Source of the DNA: Candidatus Collierbacteria bacterium
GTDB taxonomy: Bacteria > Patescibacteriota > Microgenomatia > UBA1400 > MFAQ01
Reading direction: 5' to 3'
DNA: 7,581 bases
Assembly (NCBI GenBank): GCA_023245265.1
Contig: JAHFKQ010000036.1
Location: 1-7,581 of the forward strand
Shown here one piece after another: positions 4,929 through 7,581 of the stretch. How positions within the stretch are numbered: the stretch's first letter is position 1; every line of letters begins with the position of its first letter. The notes beneath the pieces were generated by a model. It had not been told where the DNA came from and made no database searches. It saw nothing but the letters and a program-made list of their open reading frames with translations. A program made the position numbers and the translations under genes.

Positions 4929-7581
4929 TCAGGCATGGAGAGTTTTATCCACTTGTCTTGCCAGTTCCTCGGTAAAGTCAACCTTATAGGGTAAGGTAAT
5001 CTTCTTGATATTATTGGCAGACTCGATAACCACGATAATTTCGTGCTCACCGGGGTGAGACTTGAGAAGGTCAGAGACGGCCTGCATAGTCTCTTTTGAG
5101 GTACCTGACCGAATGAAGACTTCATGGATGAGATCTGGGGGGGTATGAGTCATATCAATCACCGTGCCCGAATCGACGATAATTTGGAGCTTATCATCTC
5201 GATTATCGACCTTACCTTTTACGATGAGAGCATTATCTTCGAGCCAAAGGTCGGGATTTTCGGCATAAAGTTTGGGGAAAATAATACAGTCGAGAGTCCC
5301 GGTGTCATCTTGAAGAGTGACAAAAGCCATTTTGGAGTTGTTTTTCTTGGTATTGACCAACTTGACCCGAGCCACAATGCCCCCCAAGGTAACGGTTTGA
5401 TTTAGGTGGAGAGTCGGATCGAGATTAATTATTTTATGGCTAATGAGATCGGAAACTTGGCGGACAATCTTTTTGACGGGGTTGTCGGAGAGATAGAAAC
5501 CTAAGAGTTCTTTTTCCAACTTGAGCTTTTCTTCCAAAGACATCTCCGGGATATTGGGCAAATGATCAGTGACATCCACCGAGCCGGATTCGGTAGTAAA
5601 GAGACTAACTTGGTTTTCGCCTTTGCCTTTCTGACTTTTCACCAGATTGTCGCGGATTAGTGGTAGAGCCAGAAGAAGTTGAGCCCGATTGCCAAAACGA
5701 TCTAGGGCACCGGCTTTGATAAGTGATTCGGCCACCCGTTTATTAACCTTAGAGAGATCGATTTGTTTTAGGAAATGAGTGAATGATGTGAAGGGTCCTT
5801 GCTCCCGGGCGCTCAAAATAGCCGTGATAGCCGAAGTGCCAACATTTTTGATGGCCGATAAACCAAAACGGATGGCTTGTCCCGTATCTCTAGCCCGGCC
5901 CTCAGGCAACCACTCCGATTCCGGTAGATCGATGACCGTAAAGTCGGTGAGAGAGTCGTTGACATCCGGCGGTAAAACCTTGACACCCAATTTTTCGCAT
6001 TCCGCGATGGCCATGACAATTTTATCGGTATCGGCGGCTTCAACGGACATGAGGGCCGTCATGTATTCCACCGGATAGTGAGCTTTGATGTAGGCCGTCC
6101 AGTAGGCCACGATCCCGTAAGAAGCGGCGTGGGCTTTATTAAAACCATAAGCGGCAAAAGTCTCAATTTGTTTAAAAAGCTCTTCGGCCTTTTCGTGTGG
6201 AATATGCGAATGCAAAACGCAACCATCGACAAATTTATTGTGCTGAGCCTCCATTTCGGAGACGATTTTTTTACCAATAGCTTTACGGAATTTATCAGCC
6301 TCTTCCCAGTTATAGCCCGCCAATTGAATGGCCATAAAGAGCACATCATCCTGGTAAGTGATAATGCCGTAAGACTGATCGAGGATCTTTTCCAGACCGG
6401 GAACAAAGTAGGACACCTTACTGGGGTCGTGTTTGCGAGCGATATATTCCGGAATACTGCCCATGGGACCCGGACGATATAAAGCCACCATCGCCATCAC
6501 ATCTTCAATTCTTTCGGGCTTAAGATCGACCAAGTACTTGGTCATGCCCCCGCCGGCAAGTTGAAAAACACCAAAAGTTTCACCTCGAGCCAACATTTCA
6601 TAAGTTTGCTTATCATCCAAGGGCACTTTCTTAATATTTATTTTGACTTGATGAAGTTTTTCCACCAGTTTGACGGCATTGGCTAGAATGGTCAGATTGG
6701 CAATGCCCAAAATATCCAGCTTAATGAGGCCAACATCCTCACAGGCATGCATTTCATATTGAGTAATGACTCGGTCTCCCCCACCGGTTTCGGTTTGGAG
6801 TGGAGTGAATTTTACCAAGTCATCGGGACCGACGATAACAGCGGCGGCATGAACCGAAATGTGGCGGGCATTGCTTTCCACTTTTTGAGCCAAACTTAAG
6901 AGCTTTTTAATTTCGGGATCATCGTCTCTCATCTTGGCCAGCTGAGGTGTAGTCTCCAAAGCTTTCTTAAGAGTCATCGGGAAACCTTGACTGCCTTCAG
7001 GGATGGTTTTAGAAATTTTATCCACTTTAGAGTAAGGCATACCCATGACCCGGCCAATATCGCGGACAGCCGCCCTGGCCTTCATCGTACCGAAGGTGCA
7101 AATCTGACCCACTTTTTCCGCTCCATAAGTATCGGCCAGATACCGAATCAGCTCGTCACGGTGTATATCGGCCACATCCAGATCAATGTCGGGGGGGGAA
7201 GGTCGAAACGGATTTAAGAATCGTTCAAAAGGCAGACGAAAATATAATGGGTCGACAGTAGTGATACCGACACAGTAGGACACAAAGGATCCGGCTGCCG
7301 AACCTCTGGTATTGGTATAGATACCTTTTTCGTTGGCAAAGTTGACGATACCAGACTCGAGTAAAAAATAGGGTGAGTAACCTTTTTTTTCAATAATCTC
7401 CAGTTCGTAATTTAGCCGTTTTTCTTGGACTTCATTTACGCTTCCAAAGATTTCGCGACATCCCTCAAAGGCTTTATCTCTCAACACTTCGGCCGCCGAC
7501 TTGCCGACGGGTAAATTTAGTTTAGGGAAGTACCATTCGCCGAGTTTTATTTCTACCTGACACCGATCGGCAATCAATTGG
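4929..7581 (-). CDS. dnaE: DNA polymerase III subunit alpha, C-terminal 883 residues (N-terminus beyond window)
   Basis: The catalytic subunit of the replicative polymerase. The frame is open to the right edge; the apparent TTG start at 7577 is only an internal leucine. Numbering from that codon: RGSAAGS (91-97), the catalytic PPDIDLD (128-134) with D130, D132 and D134, and the third acidic site in LIKLDIL (284-290). Next come SVHAAAVIVGP (241-251), YRPGPMGSIPEYIARKH (367-383), YGIITYQDDV (403-412) and FAAYGFNKAHAASYG (474-488). A helix-hairpin-helix lies near 576-588 and a canonical-looking sliding-clamp motif QVSLF at 656-660. An OB-fold (about 728-805) and a short C-terminal domain to 882 follow. 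By comparison with E. coli DnaE, about 270 residues with the PHP domain lie outside. All visible catalytic positions are intact. The gene ends with tandem TGA TAA stops, 14 bp before L19. A run of eight C (7191-7198) immediately precedes the catalytic aspartates. Confidence 0.97.
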   Translation of the reverse strand, partial: QLIADRCQVEIKLGEWYFPKLNLPVGKSAAEVLRDKAFEGCREIFGSVNEVQEKRLNYELEIIEKKGYSPYFLLESGIVNFANEKGIYTNTRGSAAGSFVSYCVGITTVDPLYFRLPFERFLNPFRPSPPDIDLDVADIHRDELIRYLADTYGAEKVGQICTFGTMKARAAVRDIGRVMGMPYSKVDKISKTIPEGSQGFPMTLKKALETTPQLAKMRDDDPEIKKLLSLAQKVESNARHISVHAAAVIVGPDDLVKFTPLQTETGGGDRVITQYEMHACEDVGLIKLDILGIANLTILANAVKLVEKLHQVKINIKKVPLDDKQTYEMLARGETFGVFQLAGGGMTKYLVDLKPERIEDVMAMVALYRPGPMGSIPEYIARKHDPSKVSYFVPGLEKILDQSYGIITYQDDVLFMAIQLAGYNWEEADKFRKAIGKKIVSEMEAQHNKFVDGCVLHSHIPHEKAEELFKQIETFAAYGFNKAHAASYGIVAYWTAYIKAHYPVEYMTALMSVEAADTDKIVMAIAECEKLGVKVLPPDVNDSLTDFTVIDLPESEWLPEGRARDTGQAIRFGLSAIKNVGTSAITAILSAREQGPFTSFTHFLKQIDLSKVNKRVAESLIKAGALDRFGNRAQLLLALPLIRDNLVKSQKGKGENQVSLFTTESGSVDVTDHLPNIPEMSLEEKLKLEKELLGFYLSDNPVKKIVRQVSDLISHKIINLDPTLHLNQTVTLGGIVARVKLVNTKKNNSKMAFVTLQDDTGTLDCIIFPKLYAENPDLWLEDNALIVKGKVDNRDDKLQIIVDSGTVIDMTHTPPDLIHEVFIRSGTSKETMQAVSDLLKSHPGEHEIIVVIESANNIKKITLPYKVDFTEELARQVDKTLHA

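Noticed and set aside
4929..4931. Reassigned TGA (glycine), as in some candidate phyla
   Set aside because: Long frames contain no internal TGA, and TGA with an adjacent TAA ends dnaE at the expected place.
1..7581. CRISPR array, tRNA or rRNA gene, mobile element, riboswitch or defence system
   Set aside because: Nearly all sequence is accounted for by genes; the intergenic gaps are under 100 bp and show no spaced repeats, cloverleaf or transposase-like frame.

Overview
The window is 7.6 kb of densely packed bacterial chromosome, roughly 45% GC by eye, read with the standard bacterial code. No long frame contains an in-frame TGA, which argues against the TGA=Gly lineages. The gene set is housekeeping: replicative polymerase, ribosomal protein L19, a DEAH-box helicase, a NUDIX regulator and a thiol-redox membrane protein. 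Compact genes, a minimal DEAH helicase, an unusual L19 and likely leaderless starts would fit a Candidate Phyla Radiation (Patescibacteria)-type genome. That placement is inference and only moderately supported.

Layout. Bases 1-1199 (minus): the N-terminal 399 residues of a DipZ-type protein, a CcdA membrane domain joined to a thioredoxin-like domain, running off the left edge. Bases 1200-1253: a short divergent promoter region with two palindromes, each lying on a -10 box. Bases 1254-1928 (plus): a NUDIX plus winged-helix protein of the NrtR/ADP-ribose-sensing kind. Bases 1925-3967 (minus): a 680-residue DEAH-box helicase, convergent with the NUDIX gene and sharing a CTAG that carries both stop codons. 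Bases 3968-4058: a second divergent promoter region, in which both strands appear to use the same -10 sequence. Bases 4059-4340 (plus): an unrecognised 93-residue membrane protein followed by a good intrinsic terminator. Bases 4387-4914 (minus): L19 with a long lysine-rich tail. Bases 4929-7581 (minus): the C-terminal 883 residues of DNA polymerase III alpha, 14 bp upstream of L19 and probably co-transcribed with it.

How they work together. dnaE and rplS look like one operon. DipZ and the NUDIX protein share a divergent control region, which could link envelope thiol chemistry to NAD or ADP-ribose sensing. This is a hypothesis from arrangement only. I see no CRISPR array, tRNA, rRNA, insertion sequence, phage gene or defence system. 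The unusual points are fine-scale: apparently leaderless divergent promoters with candidate operators, a shared bidirectional -10, a natural His-rich helicase tail and an extended L19.
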